Positions 26,161 through 35,905 are shown, counted from the first letter of the stretch. The stretch: 64,000 bases of DNA from Hyphomicrobiales bacterium (GCA_009377755.1 WHTM01000008.1:62001-126000); one strand, 5' to 3'. The notes: generated by a model from the letters alone, not told the origin. Program-made: numbers and translations.

Positions 26161-27273
26161 CTATTGGAAAACGGCCTGCCACGCGTCGCGCACGGGCTTG
26201 GCCTGCTTCGCCGATGCGACCCAGTCCTTCATGCCGAGCAGCTTGTGCTTGCTCAGGTCGAGCAGGAAGGGCTTGGCGGCGGCCGGCGGTGTGTAGTTTG
26301 CTCGGAATGTGTCGATCGCCTCGCCCTCGACGAGGATATCGGTGCCTTCCTTGCTCAGCATGAAGTCGATCAGCAGCTTGCCGGCGTTCGGATGCGGTGC
26401 GCCCTTGATCACCGCGGCCTGGTTGCCCAGCATCACCTGGCCTTCCTTGTAGGAGCCGACCTTCAGCACCTTGGCGAGGTCGGGCTTCTTGAGCACGTTC
26501 TGGTAGACGCGCCCGGCCAGGTTCCACATGTCGAACGGCCGCTGGCAGGTGATGACCATCTGCATCTTCGGCTCGGTTCGGAATTCGACGATGGGGTCGG
26601 TCGCCTTCAGCTTGGTCCAAAGCGCCGTGATGTCGGTCGCCTTGTCTTCCATGAGCGAGATCACCGTGTTGGTGTAGGTAATGCTCTTGGTGAGGTCGGA
26701 GGCGATCGTCTTACCCTTTAGCGCGGGCGTAGCGACGTCTGCGTAGGAGGTGACGTTGAAATTCTCCATGCCGGGGCAGGAGGCGTTCCAGACCGGCTGG
26801 AAGGTGTAGGCGAGCGGGATTACGACGTTGGGATAGTTGAAATATTGTCCCGCCTTCTTCGCCAAGGTTTCGTGGTCCTTCCAATAGGCGCTGTCGAGCG
26901 AGTCAAAGGCGCCGCGCTTGTTGGCTTCCTCGAAGAATCCCGGTGCGCTCACCAGCAAGATGTCGACGGTGAACCTGCCGGCAACGATCTCCTGGCGTAC
27001 CTGCGCCACGGTCTGGCCGGTGCCCTTGCGGAGGTTGTTGAACTTGAACTCAGGGCCGAGATTGTAGCGTTTGACGAAGGCCTCGCCAAGCAATTGGCCG
27101 GTGCGGTCGCTGAACAGCGGATTGAGCAGCGTGACCGCGCCTTCCTTCTTGGCGGCCGCAATCAGCTTTTGTTCCTGCGGCGTCAGGTTCTGCGCATGCC
27201 CCAGGGTCGGCGCTGCAAGCAGCGCAACCGTCGAGGAGGCGAATAGAGCAAGGGAGCCAGTAGAAATCCTCAT
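26161..27273 (-). CDS. Fbp-type ABC transporter extracellular solute-binding protein
   Basis: 370 residues, starting at the ATG at 27273 just after GGAGAAGAAGG. A signal peptide ends at GHAQN, followed by EQKLIAAAKKEGAVTLLNPL, typical of the iron(III)/spermidine binding superfamily, and GAPHPNAGKLLIDFMLSKEG near the end. It heads the four-gene operon with one permease and two ATPases. Ligand uncertain. The protein is only distantly similar to its counterpart at 15175. Confidence 0.9.
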   Translation of the reverse strand: MRISTGSLALFASSTVALLAAPTLGHAQNLTPQEQKLIAAAKKEGAVTLLNPLFSDRTGQLLGEAFVKRYNLGPEFKFNNLRKGTGQTVAQVRQEIVAGRFTVDILLVSAPGFFEEANKRGAFDSLDSAYWKDHETLAKKAGQYFNYPNVVIPLAYTFQPVWNASCPGMENFNVTSYADVATPALKGKTIASDLTKSITYTNTVISLMEDKATDITALWTKLKATDPIVEFRTEPKMQMVITCQRPFDMWNLAGRVYQNVLKKPDLAKVLKVGSYKEGQVMLGNQAAVIKGAPHPNAGKLLIDFMLSKEGTDILVEGEAIDTFRANYTPPAAAKPFLLDLSKHKLLGMKDWVASAKQAKPVRDAWQAVFQ

Positions 27274-27681
27274 CCTTCTTCTCCTGCGGTCATCTGCAGC
27301 CAATCATCTGCAGCCAATTTCCGAGTCGAACCGCCGTTGAGGCGAAACGCTCCTCCCCCTGGCCTCCTTTGGAGAGGCCTATTGTTGTTGATTGTGCAAT
27401 CAGCTTCTCACCGATGCGCCGGCCTGTCAAATTTTCCAGCGTTTTCAGCGAGGTATTCGTGATATTTTCGATGCGTCGAAACGTCTCGCGGCACTGTGCG
27501 CAATGCCCCATGCGATCGCAAAGCGGTTGACCGTATCAGCACCGTGCCCCGCCTGCCGCCAGCAACGCCAGCGCCAGCAGCCCGGTGTCGGCAGCGCGAG
27601 CGATCGGGAACCTTCGGCGGCCATCGGCGAAAAGCTCGTTGAGCGCCGCGAGGACCGCGCGACCATTGGTAATGAGGGCCG
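27274..27681. other. Gene-free stretch between tRNA-Met and the Fbp-type operon
   Basis: About 400 bp upstream of the binding-protein gene and downstream of the tRNA. It contains a moderately AT-rich patch (around 27375-27470, including TATTGTTGTTGATTGTGCAA) that probably holds the operon promoter. A 73-codon frame on the minus strand here has no ribosome site and no recognisable homology. The rest shows no gene-like pattern. Confidence 0.5.
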
Positions 27682-27758
27682 TGGTAGCGGGGGAGGGATT
27701 TGAACCCCCGACACGCGGATTATGATTCCGCTGCTCTGACCAACTGAGCTACCCCGCC
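27682..27758 (-). tRNA. tRNA-Met (CAU), elongator type
   Basis: A complete cloverleaf on the minus strand: acceptor GGCGGGG pairing with CCCCGCT, D-arm GCTC...GAGC, anticodon stem GCGGA/TCCGC with loop ATCATAA (anticodon CAU), T-arm with GGTTCAAAT, and an encoded CCA end. The first pair is G-U, and the initiator features (mismatched first pair, three G-C pairs at the base of the anticodon stem) are absent. The sequence agrees with alphaproteobacterial elongator tRNA-Met. A lysidine-modified tRNA-Ile would share the anticodon, but not this body. Confidence 0.93.
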
Positions 27759-27868
27759 GCCTGATCCGGCGCCGCCGGAGCGACTGGATATAAGGAGTGG
27801 CCGGAAAACCTGTCAAGGCAGTACGGGGCGCAGCGGTGCACGCCGCCGCTCACGCCGCGACCGCCAGG

Positions 27869-29170
27869 CTAATACAGGACGCTCGGCAGCCACAACGCCA
27901 GGCTGGGCAGCAGCATCAGCAGCGCGATCAGGGCAAAATGCGCCGCCAGGAAGGGCACGATGCCGCGGAATACGTCGCCCAGCGCAATGTCCGGCATCTG
28001 GGCGCGGATGACGAAGATGTTCAGTCCCATCGGCGGCGTGATCATGCCGATCTCGACCGCCACCAGCACCAGGATGCCGAACCAGATGCCGTCGTACCCG
28101 ATGCCCAGGGCGAGCGGCAAGAACACCGGCACCGTGATCAGGATCATGCTGATGGCGTCGAGGAAGCATCCGAGCACGACGTAGAACGCCACCATCATCA
28201 GGATCACGACCCACGGCGCGACGCCCAGCGCCTGCACCCAGCCGGTCACGGCGTTGGGCAGTTGGGTCAGCGCCATGAAATAAGAGAACAGGAACGCGCC
28301 GATGACGATGACGAACAGCATGGCCGTCGTCCAGATCGTCTCCAGGAGCGCCTCCACCAGCGACCGGAAATCCATGGTCCGCGTCGCAACGGCGATGACG
28401 ATGGCCGCGAACGCCGCGACCCCGGCGGCCTCGGTCGGCGTCATGAAGCCGGAGTAGATGCCGCCGACGGCGATGCCGAACAGGATCACCATTTTCCATA
28501 GGCCGCTGAGCGCACGTAGCCGCTCGCCGAACGGCATCGGTTGGCTGGTCGGCAGACGGTAGGGCTGCAGGAACCCGATCGCGGCGATGACCACAATATG
28601 CAGGGCCGCGCAGATCAACCCCGGGAACAGCGCCGCAGCGAATAGCTGCGGTACCCCCTGTTCGGCGATGATGGCGTAGACGACCAGCACGACCGACGGC
28701 GGGATCAGCACGCCGAGGATGCCGCCCGACGCGACGACGCCGGTGGCGATGCGCTCATCGTAGCCGTAACGGCGCATCTCCGGGATGGCCACACGCGTCA
28801 TCGTCGCAGCGGTGGCGAGCGATGAGCCGCAGATCGCGCCGAAGCCCGCGCATGCGCCGACCGTGCCCATCGCCAGCGCGCCTCGCAGGCCGCTGAACAT
28901 GGCATTGGCTGCGCGATAGAGTTCCGCCGACATGCCCGAGCGCGTTGCCACGGCTCCCATGAGCACGAACAGCGGCACGACGCTGAGATCATACTTGTCG
29001 GTGAGGTCGTAGGGGGTCAGCCCGGCGGCGATGAATGCCCGGTCCCAGCCGTCGATCGCGGCGTAGCCGATGACGCCGGCGAGCCCCATGGCAATGGCCA
29101 CCGGCACGCGCAGCACGATCAGGGCGAACAGCCCCGCCAACGCCAGGATGCCGATCCATTGCGCACTCAT
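27869..29170 (-). CDS. TRAP transporter large permease subunit (DctM family)
   Basis: 433 residues, about twelve hydrophobic helices. Family motifs: FVLMGAVATRSGMS, GFGAICGSSLATAATMTRVA, ASGGILGVLIPPSVVLVVYA, GFMTPTEAAGVAAFAA and VEIGMITPPMGLNIFVI. It forms the transport core of a classical three-gene TRAP system with the small subunit (33 bp upstream) and the DctP protein. Starts at an ATG behind GAGGCGGC. The downstream 110 bp to the tRNA show no strong terminator. Confidence 0.93.
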   Translation of the reverse strand: MSAQWIGILALAGLFALIVLRVPVAIAMGLAGVIGYAAIDGWDRAFIAAGLTPYDLTDKYDLSVVPLFVLMGAVATRSGMSAELYRAANAMFSGLRGALAMGTVGACAGFGAICGSSLATAATMTRVAIPEMRRYGYDERIATGVVASGGILGVLIPPSVVLVVYAIIAEQGVPQLFAAALFPGLICAALHIVVIAAIGFLQPYRLPTSQPMPFGERLRALSGLWKMVILFGIAVGGIYSGFMTPTEAAGVAAFAAIVIAVATRTMDFRSLVEALLETIWTTAMLFVIVIGAFLFSYFMALTQLPNAVTGWVQALGVAPWVVILMMVAFYVVLGCFLDAISMILITVPVFLPLALGIGYDGIWFGILVLVAVEIGMITPPMGLNIFVIRAQMPDIALGDVFRGIVPFLAAHFALIALLMLLPSLALWLPSVLY

Positions 29171-29202
29171 GCCGCCTCAGCTCTCCGCCGGCGCCTCGGC
29201 TG

Positions 29203-29718
29203 TCACTCGAACGACTCGCGGTCGAGATTTGGATCCTTGGGCACCCCGTGACGAATGTAGTGCACGAGAACCCAGGCGGTGCCGATGGTCGACATGGCAA
29301 AGCCGAACATGATCGGGACCCAATGCGTGAACCGGTTGATGCTCAGGGTCATGGTCACTTCGCCGTAGTTCCACTTGTCCATCGCTTGCGGGATCATGTG
29401 GATCATCATCATCACCAGGAAGCCGAGCGCGACCACCAGGCCGAACAGCCGCAAGGCAATCCGGCTCCCGCGTGGCAGGACGTGGTCGATCACATCGACG
29501 GTCACGTTCTCGTCGCGCAGGAATACGCCCGGCATGGCGATGAAGATCAAGGCGACCAGCGACAATTCCATGATGTCGACGACGCCGAGGACCGGCACGT
29601 CGAGAAGCTGCCGCATCAGCACGGTGACGGTCGTGAACAGCATCATGAAGACGAGCACAATCGCGCCGGCGAGACCGAAAGGCCTCGCCGCGCGCTCCAG
29701 GATCCCGGGCTCGTTCAA
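29203..29718 (-). CDS. TRAP transporter small permease subunit (DctQ family)
   Basis: 171 residues with four predicted helices, among them GAIVLVFMMLFTTVTVLMRQ and FGLVVALGFLVMMMIHM. This is the usual size of the small subunit that couples the large permease to the binding protein. The only reasonable start is the TTG at 29718, 4 bp after the DctP stop, implying translational coupling. Confidence 0.88.
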   Translation of the reverse strand: MNEPGILERAARPFGLAGAIVLVFMMLFTTVTVLMRQLLDVPVLGVVDIMELSLVALIFIAMPGVFLRDENVTVDVIDHVLPRGSRIALRLFGLVVALGFLVMMMIHMIPQAMDKWNYGEVTMTLSINRFTHWVPIMFGFAMSTIGTAWVLVHYIRHGVPKDPNLDRESFE

Positions 29719-29722
29719 CGGA

Positions 29723-30766
29723 CTATTGCGTCCAGAAGTTTAGCGACGTCTTTTCGTGCTTCGCCGCCAGCGCCTTCATCAATTTGTAGACGGCGCCAGC
29801 CGGCAGTCCCCTCGCGTTCAATTCGGCGACCTTTGCCTCCGATACCTTCGCTCCGGCGGCGCGGAACTTGTCGTCCTCGGCCTTCGACAGCTTGATCGGC
29901 GTCATGCCGGCCTTCATCAAGGCTTCCTTGCCGGGGGCGTCCAGCTTGTCCCATTCGTGGCCGACCTCCTTTTCGACGCCGGCGAAGGAATCATCAATCA
30001 TCTTCTTAAGGTGCGCCGGCAGTTTGTTGTAGCTTGCCTGATTCATGCAGATGCAGAAGCTGGTCACGTAGGAATACATCTCGGTGGTGTATTTCGTGAC
30101 CGGGCCGATCTTGAAGGATTCAGCGCCTCCATAGTCGATCCAGGCGCCATCGATCGTCCCCTTCTGCATGCTTTCGACGATCTGCGTCGGCGGCATGCCG
30201 ACCGGCGTGCCGCCGAGCGCGGCGACGAAATCCTTGATCGTGGCGGACGAGAAGCGCAGCCGCATGCCCTTCATGTCCTCGACCGTGCGGATCGGCTTCG
30301 ATGCGGTGTGAATATTGCCGGGCTGATGCGTCATCAGCAGCAGCGGCTTGACGCCGCCGTGCTCGGCGTTGAGGTACTTTGTGCGCAGCTCGGGGTCATT
30401 CAGAACCTTGTTGCCGATCTCGGAGCTGCCGATCATGTATGGCAGGTTGGAGACCTCGACGAGCGGAAAGCGTCCGGGCGTGAAGCCATGCACGAACCAG
30501 GTGATGTCCGCCTGGCCGGTGCGGGCAATGTCGTAGTATTTGGGCGGCGGACCGAGCTGCATGCCTGGGAATATCTTGAACGTCAGCTCGCCCTTGGACT
30601 GGGCCTCCATCTTCCGCGCCCACTTCTCGAGCCAGATCGCAACCGAGTGCTGCGGCGAAACGAAGTGCGCGATCTTCAGCTCGACGGCTTGTGCCGACGT
30701 GAGGTTCGCACCCAGCAAGACCGCCGACGCGGACAACAGCAGGCTCGTGCAAAGTGTGCGTTTCAT
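29723..30766 (-). CDS. TRAP transporter solute-binding protein (DctP family)
   Basis: 347 residues with a Sec signal peptide ending TSAQA and GGGAGGG before the ATG. The mature protein opens KIAHFVSPQHSVAIWLEKWA, a standard DctP N-terminus, and contains the MKGMRLRFSSATIKDFVAAL region that carries the carboxylate-binding arginine. First gene of the dctPQM operon. Divergent from the dioxygenase gene across 231 bp. The ligand is presumably an organic acid. Confidence 0.93.
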   Translation of the reverse strand: MKRTLCTSLLLSASAVLLGANLTSAQAVELKIAHFVSPQHSVAIWLEKWARKMEAQSKGELTFKIFPGMQLGPPPKYYDIARTGQADITWFVHGFTPGRFPLVEVSNLPYMIGSSEIGNKVLNDPELRTKYLNAEHGGVKPLLLMTHQPGNIHTASKPIRTVEDMKGMRLRFSSATIKDFVAALGGTPVGMPPTQIVESMQKGTIDGAWIDYGGAESFKIGPVTKYTTEMYSYVTSFCICMNQASYNKLPAHLKKMIDDSFAGVEKEVGHEWDKLDAPGKEALMKAGMTPIKLSKAEDDKFRAAGAKVSEAKVAELNARGLPAGAVYKLMKALAAKHEKTSLNFWTQ

Positions 30767-30997
30767 GATCCCTCCCGAAACTTTGTCGTCTTGTTGATGG
30801 CCAATTCGGCTGCGTTGTTGCGGCTACCATGCCAAATCTATGACAGGCCGGCAATGTCGCGGGCGCGGCGACCGCCACACGGGGGAGGGGCGGGCAGTGG
30901 CCCATCACCGTTTGCGCGCGTGGCGATGACCGTTACCTTGCCCACCGGCAATCGGCTATAGTGCCGGCGAAGCGCACCGCCGTCAGGAGGACCGTCC

Positions 30998-32002
30998 ATG
31001 AACAAGCAGGTGAACGCGCAGCGCGGCAGGCCGGTCGCCACCGAGCGTGCCGGCGTCGTTATGACGCGCGTCGGCGTCAATCTCGGCGCGGAGATCACCG
31101 GCGTCGACCTTCGCCGACCGCTGCCGAACGAGCAATTCAATGCCATCGAGGAAGCGCTGGTCGAGAACGAGCTGATCATCTTCCGCGACCAGGACATCAC
31201 CTCCGAAAACCTGATGGCTTTCGGCCGGCGGTTCGGCGACCTGACGGTGCATCCGTTCTCGCCGAACGAGGCAAAAGCGCCGGAGTTAATCAAGTTTCGC
31301 AACGACGAAACCACGCCGCCGTTCGGCACCGACGTGTGGCATTCCGACGAGACCTTTCGCGCGGAGCCGCCGATGGCGACGGTGCTGTGTGCCAAGGAGG
31401 TGCCGACGATCGGTGGCGATACCATGTTCGTGAGCATGGCGGCCGCCTACGATGGGCTGAGCGACCGCATGCAGCAGTTCATCTCCGGGCTCGAGGCCGT
31501 TCACGACTTCAAGCCGTTCAAGGCGCTGTTCGGCACGTCGGAAGAAGAGCGTAAGAACCTGCAGCGCTACGAGTTGCTCTATCCGCCGCAGGTGCACCCG
31601 GTGGTCCGCATCCATCCGGTGTCGCGGCGCAAGGTGCTGTTCGTCAATCCGCAGTTCACCATCGGCATCAAGGGCATGGACGAGCGCGAGAGCCGCATGC
31701 TGCTCGACACGCTATTTCATCAGGCACTGATCCCCGAGTATCAGTTCCGCCATCACTGGGCGCCGCATACCATCATCATGTGGGACAACCGCTCCACCCA
31801 GCACTATGCGGTTCACGACTACTATCCGCAACGGCGCTACATGGAGCGGGTGACCATCAAGGGCGGCCCGGTGACCGGCGTCGAGCGCGCCGACCCGGAA
31901 AGCGTCCGCAAGGTCAAGTTCGTGGTGACGGGAAACGTCGACACGCACGGTGGCCACAAGGCGCGGCAATTCCGCCGGGAAATGAGCGACGCCAAGAACT
32001 GA
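30998..32002 (+). CDS. TauD/TfdA-family 2-oxoglutarate-dependent dioxygenase
   Basis: 334 residues. The Fe(II) facial triad is visible: WHSDETF gives His115 and Asp117, and QHYAVHDY gives His269. Arg280, eleven residues after the last His, is the expected 2-oxoglutarate ligand. Family members hydroxylate taurine, alkyl sulfates, chlorophenoxy acids and similar compounds next to a heteroatom, releasing sulfite or a phenol. GGAGGACCGTCC precedes the ATG. It lies between two TRAP systems and a sulfonate/taurine-type ABC system is 4 kb away, so a sulfonate or ether substrate is possible. Confidence 0.92.
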   Translation: MNKQVNAQRGRPVATERAGVVMTRVGVNLGAEITGVDLRRPLPNEQFNAIEEALVENELIIFRDQDITSENLMAFGRRFGDLTVHPFSPNEAKAPELIKFRNDETTPPFGTDVWHSDETFRAEPPMATVLCAKEVPTIGGDTMFVSMAAAYDGLSDRMQQFISGLEAVHDFKPFKALFGTSEEERKNLQRYELLYPPQVHPVVRIHPVSRRKVLFVNPQFTIGIKGMDERESRMLLDTLFHQALIPEYQFRHHWAPHTIIMWDNRSTQHYAVHDYYPQRRYMERVTIKGGPVTGVERADPESVRKVKFVVTGNVDTHGGHKARQFRREMSDAKN

Positions 32003-32014
32003 GCGGCAGCGCAG

Positions 32015-34528
32015 CTACTCTGCCGGCCGCTGCACGGCGCCGACGGCGCTCTCGCGCCGGATCAACTGCATCGCGAAAGCTGCCGCGATCAGGATCCCGC
32101 CGACCGCGTAGGTCTCGTAGAACAGCTTCTCCTCGACGCCGAGGAAGTAGTTGATCATGTGGTCGACCGGCAGCAGGATGATGACGGCGGCCGCCCCCGC
32201 CAAGGTGCGCTCGACGGTCGTGGTTGCCCTCAGCCAGAAACTCTCGAGGAACATCGCCCACGCGATGACGCCGAACATGGCCCCGACAACCGTTACGGCG
32301 ACATCGAGCGTGCTGCCGTTGAGCAGGATCGGCGTGTACACGAACATGATCGGCATGATGAAGATCATGGAAGCGATCTTCGCCGCCTGGAATCCGGTCT
32401 TGACCGGATCGCCCTGCGAGATCGCGGCGGCGGCGTAGGCGGCGACCGCCACTGGCGGCGTCACCGCGCTCACCACGGCGAGCCAATAGCTGATCATATG
32501 CGCGGTGATCGCCGGCACGCCGAGTTGCGTCATGGCGCTGACCGCGAAAATGGCGAGAATGACGTAGCTCGCCGTGATCGGCAGCCCCATGCCGATGACG
32601 TAGCCGGCGATGATCACCCAAAAGATGGTCAATGGCAGCAGGCCGAAGCTCAACGCCACCAGCAGGATGGAGACGCGGCCGGGCAGGTCGCTCTGCGTCG
32701 CGCTCGACAGCAGGATGCCAAGGACGCCGGCGATGCAGCCGATGATGAGCGTGTTCTTGGCGCCGGCCTCCAGCGATTCCCAGACGTTCTTGCCAAGCTC
32801 CACGGCAATCCGCGACAGGCATCCGGCGGCGCCCGCGGGCGGCTCGCCGGCGGGTGCAGCCGTGGCCAGCCCGGCGTGGGAGACGATTGGCATCCCGGCT
32901 GCCTCACCCGCCGCGATGATCTCGCCGAGCTTCAGGGCGATGAATGCCGCGACCGCCCAAAACAGCGCATCGCCCATGTTGATGCCGAGGTGGTTGGCGA
33001 CGAACCAATCGAACGGCGGGCCGATCTTCAACCCGAAGAAGTAGACGAACACGCCCATCAGCAGCGCAATGGGAACGAAATAGATCCAGCTCCGCTGCGA
33101 CCATGGCGTCCGGATTTCCATCAGCAGATCGCTGGCACGCAGCATGACGATGAGCACGACGGTCTTGGCCGCAGCCAGGAACGGCGAATCGCCGACGACC
33201 AGCAGATAGACCATGACCGGGATCGGCAGCAGCAGGTGCAGCCGCGGTATCACCCGTTCCCAGGACGGCAGTTCATCGACGGAGACGCCGCGCAAGTTGA
33301 ACCGGGCGGCGCGAAAGTAGACGATCAGAGCGACCGACAGGTAGTAGAGCAGCGCCGGGATCAGCGCGATCTTGAGCACCTCGAAATAGCTCGTCTGCGT
33401 AAGCTCGGCGAGCAAGAACGCGCCGGCGCCCATGATCGGCGGCATGTACGAGCCGCCGGTCGACGCCGCGGCTTCAACCGCACCCGCGAATTCGGGGCGG
33501 TATCCGACCCGCTTCATCAGCGGGATGGTGAAGGTTCCGGTGGTCACCACGTTGGCCACCGGGCTGCCGGAGATCATTCCGAACAGTCCGCTGCTGAACA
33601 CCGCGGCAAGGCCGGGGCCTCCCGTGAACCGTCCGGTCATCCGAAAGGTCGCATCGATGATCAGTGCGCCGAGCCCGGTCTTCTCGAGGAAGGCGCCGAG
33701 GATCACGAAGATCACGATGTAGACGGCGAACGTCTCGACAATCAGCCCGGTCATGCCGTCGCTCGACAGCATGAGAAACTCCATGACGCGATCGAGCGGG
33801 AACCCGACATGACGCAACAAGCCGGGCATGGACTGGGCGACCGGCTCGAATGCGTAGATGAAGAAGACAAAGCCGATCAGCGGAATGATCGGACCGATGA
33901 TGCGGCGCGCGATGTCGAAGCTTGCCGCCGCAAGAATGCCGGAGAAGAAGACAACGGGAGCGGGCACCGGCCCGCCGATGCGCTCGGTCAGCTCGACCGC
34001 CGAGTCGATCCACCACCACACTGCCGCTATCGAACCAACCAGGTACAGGATGTCGGAGAACGTCGGCTTGTCGCCCGACTTCGCGCCGATCGCCTCGTAG
34101 CCGTAGATGGCGAGTCCGGCGACAGCGCCGAGCCCGGCCACGGCCCAGGTCTGCGAGGTCGCGAATGCCGACCACAGTTCCACGCGGCCGGACATGGACC
34201 AGTAGATCCACAGTGCGAGCGAGGCGCACAGCACAACGAGGTCGACGACGGCAAAGATCTCATCGAGCCAAATAAAGCCCTCGCGAACCGGCTTGCGGCG
34301 GTTCCTGTACATGAGAACGGAGAGAACGATCACCCCCAGCAGGAACGCTCCCTTGAACACCTCGGCAACGGGCGGGCCGAAGAATGAGACGTGAATGAAG
34401 AAGTAGGAAAACGCGACTGCCACGACCGAGAGCACAAGGCGCGCGACCCCGGTCACGTTGCGTGGAGAAATGACTTCTTCGCTGATGAGACCGATCTTCA
34501 TCAGCAGTGAGAGGGTGCCGTTGGCCAT
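32015..34528 (-). CDS. TRAP transporter permease, fused small and large subunits (long form)
   Basis: 837 residues, an integral membrane protein with an N-terminal multi-helix DctQ-like part, a DctM-like core (FSSGLFGMISGSPVANVVTTG, AASTGGSYMPPIMGAGAFLL, GMGLPITASYVILAIFAV), and a long C-terminal extension of further helices. Fused permeases of this length are regular partners of TAXI proteins, and the TAXI gene at 34647 lies directly upstream on the same strand. The 118 bp between them contains a terminator-like hairpin, which would make permease levels lower than binding-protein levels. Convergent with the dioxygenase gene, 12 bp apart. Confidence 0.92.
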   Translation of the reverse strand: MANGTLSLLMKIGLISEEVISPRNVTGVARLVLSVVAVAFSYFFIHVSFFGPPVAEVFKGAFLLGVIVLSVLMYRNRRKPVREGFIWLDEIFAVVDLVVLCASLALWIYWSMSGRVELWSAFATSQTWAVAGLGAVAGLAIYGYEAIGAKSGDKPTFSDILYLVGSIAAVWWWIDSAVELTERIGGPVPAPVVFFSGILAAASFDIARRIIGPIIPLIGFVFFIYAFEPVAQSMPGLLRHVGFPLDRVMEFLMLSSDGMTGLIVETFAVYIVIFVILGAFLEKTGLGALIIDATFRMTGRFTGGPGLAAVFSSGLFGMISGSPVANVVTTGTFTIPLMKRVGYRPEFAGAVEAAASTGGSYMPPIMGAGAFLLAELTQTSYFEVLKIALIPALLYYLSVALIVYFRAARFNLRGVSVDELPSWERVIPRLHLLLPIPVMVYLLVVGDSPFLAAAKTVVLIVMLRASDLLMEIRTPWSQRSWIYFVPIALLMGVFVYFFGLKIGPPFDWFVANHLGINMGDALFWAVAAFIALKLGEIIAAGEAAGMPIVSHAGLATAAPAGEPPAGAAGCLSRIAVELGKNVWESLEAGAKNTLIIGCIAGVLGILLSSATQSDLPGRVSILLVALSFGLLPLTIFWVIIAGYVIGMGLPITASYVILAIFAVSAMTQLGVPAITAHMISYWLAVVSAVTPPVAVAAYAAAAISQGDPVKTGFQAAKIASMIFIMPIMFVYTPILLNGSTLDVAVTVVGAMFGVIAWAMFLESFWLRATTTVERTLAGAAAVIILLPVDHMINYFLGVEEKLFYETYAVGGILIAAAFAMQLIRRESAVGAVQRPAE

Positions 34529-34570
34529 GCTGACGCGTTCCGGCGATTGATGCGATCAATTGCGATCAGG

Positions 34571-34610
34571 AAAAAAACAGCAATGCGGAAGGGGAGAATC
34601 CCTTCCGCAT
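34571..34610 (-). terminator. Rho-independent-type terminator after the TAXI gene
   Basis: On the minus strand a perfect 11 bp stem ATGCGGAAGGG/CCCTTCCGCAT with a 6 nt loop is followed, after a few bases, by TTTTTTT. It lies 37 bp beyond the TAXI stop and 40 bp before the permease start, so it probably attenuates rather than ends the operon. Confidence 0.7.
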
Positions 34611-34646
34611 ACCGTCAAGGCTCGACCGATGCCGGGCCTGGTATCA

Positions 34647-35642
34647 TCAAGAGCTGCCGTGACCCTTGACGATTTCAGCCGGCACCTTCACGCCGCGCTC
34701 GCTCCAGTACTTGGCCGCGCCGGGATGAACGAAGATGTTGTGATGCTTGAGCGAATCGAATTTTCCGCTGAGATTCTGCCAGGTGCTGACCGTGCTGCTG
34801 AGAGCCTTCAGCTTGTCCGGATCGGCGATGGCTTTGAGCATGTCGTACGCTGCCTGATCCGACACCTGCTTGCTGACGATCCACCAGACGTCGTAGCCGA
34901 TCGACAGCGCCGGCGCGTCGACGCCCTTCACGTCCTTCTGCGGCGGGATCGTGACGGGCGAATAGAACTTGAACGACGATACGATCTTCTTCTGCTCGTC
35001 CGGGCTGAGGCTGATGTAGCGAACCGGTTTACGCAGCGATATTTCGGTCAACGCCGGAATAGTGAAGGGCACGCCGGCTGAGCAATAGACGTCGACCTGA
35101 CGGTCCGCCAGGGCCCGCCCGGCAGCGGCGAAGCCGAGGTAGCGCGCGTCGATCTTGTCCATGAGGCCGAGCGCCGTGAACATGTTGACGCAGTTCACGC
35201 CGCTGCCGGACCCCTTGGCGAGCAGGTTCACGACCTTTCCCGTCATGTCCTGATAGGACTTGATCGGACTGTCAGCGAGGACGGCGACGATCTGCGTCTG
35301 TTCCTGAACGTTGGCGAGGATGCGGAAGTTCTGGTTCGCACCGTCCTTCGCGAACCCCCCGGTGCCGGTCCAAGCCTCGTAGATCTGCGGGATATGCGCC
35401 CACCCGGAGGCCAACTCGCCGAGCCGGACGCGACGGACGTTCTCAACCGAGCCTTGCGATGGAGAGTACTGGAAATTGTACTTCCCGCCGATTTCCTTGG
35501 TCAGCTGCTGGGTCGCCGCACTCCAGGCCGGGTGCCACGCGCCGCCCGAAGGGCCGCCGCCCATCCGAAATGTTTCCGCGGCACTCACCGTGCCCGTCCA
35601 CGCGAGCATCGACGTGGCAACAATCAATCCACGTAAGAGCAT
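34647..35642 (-). CDS. TAXI-family TRAP solute-binding protein
   Basis: 331 residues from the ATG at 35642, which follows AGGAGGA. The signal peptide ends TVSAA. The mature protein begins FRMGGGPSGGAWHPAWSAAT, the TAXI glycine-rich opening, and ends HPGAAKYWSERGVKVP. It is the obvious partner of the fused TRAP permease downstream. It is distant from the TAXI tandem at 1-1813. Divergent from the ABC operon starting at 35906, with a 263 bp intergenic region carrying direct repeats. Confidence 0.92.
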   Translation of the reverse strand: MLLRGLIVATSMLAWTGTVSAAETFRMGGGPSGGAWHPAWSAATQQLTKEIGGKYNFQYSPSQGSVENVRRVRLGELASGWAHIPQIYEAWTGTGGFAKDGANQNFRILANVQEQTQIVAVLADSPIKSYQDMTGKVVNLLAKGSGSGVNCVNMFTALGLMDKIDARYLGFAAAGRALADRQVDVYCSAGVPFTIPALTEISLRKPVRYISLSPDEQKKIVSSFKFYSPVTIPPQKDVKGVDAPALSIGYDVWWIVSKQVSDQAAYDMLKAIADPDKLKALSSTVSTWQNLSGKFDSLKHHNIFVHPGAAKYWSERGVKVPAEIVKGHGSS

Positions 35643-35753
35643 TGTCGTTCCTCCTGCTAGTTCGTTCCACCTGCCAATAGCCTGTTGAGCGGGCTCTTTA
35701 CTTTGGCTGAGGATGGCAGCTTTGGGCGGAGGAGACAATGATTTGCAACCAGC

Positions 35754-35814
35754 CATCATGTCACAGCCATACCGACCGCAGCGTGGGATTTGTCGGTCTG
35801 TCATCATGTCACAG
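35754..35814. promoter_or_regulatory. Direct repeats in a divergent promoter region (candidate operator)
   Basis: The 13-mer CATCATGTCACAG occurs at 35754-35766 and again at 35802-35814. Between them is an inverted pair ACCGAC/GTCGGT. The repeat spacing is 48 bp and the site lies between the divergent TAXI and ABC ATPase genes, as expected for a shared operator. No regulator gene is nearby. Confidence 0.4.
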
Positions 35815-35905
35815 AGGTTTTTTCGTTGCATCGTGAGCCGCTTTCAGCGCGTCATACGGCGCGAGGAAACGATGACAAGACAGCAGCGGTTGCGCGGGCG
35901 GGCGA

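Noticed and set aside
27290-27511. 73-codon minus-strand frame beginning MGHCAQCRETFRRI
   Set aside because: No ribosome site, no family recognised, and it lies in the probable promoter region of the Fbp-type operon.
32159-34387. 742-codon open frame on the plus strand
   Set aside because: Shadow of the fused TRAP permease. The product is extremely rich in Arg, Asp and His, as expected for the complement of hydrophobic codons.
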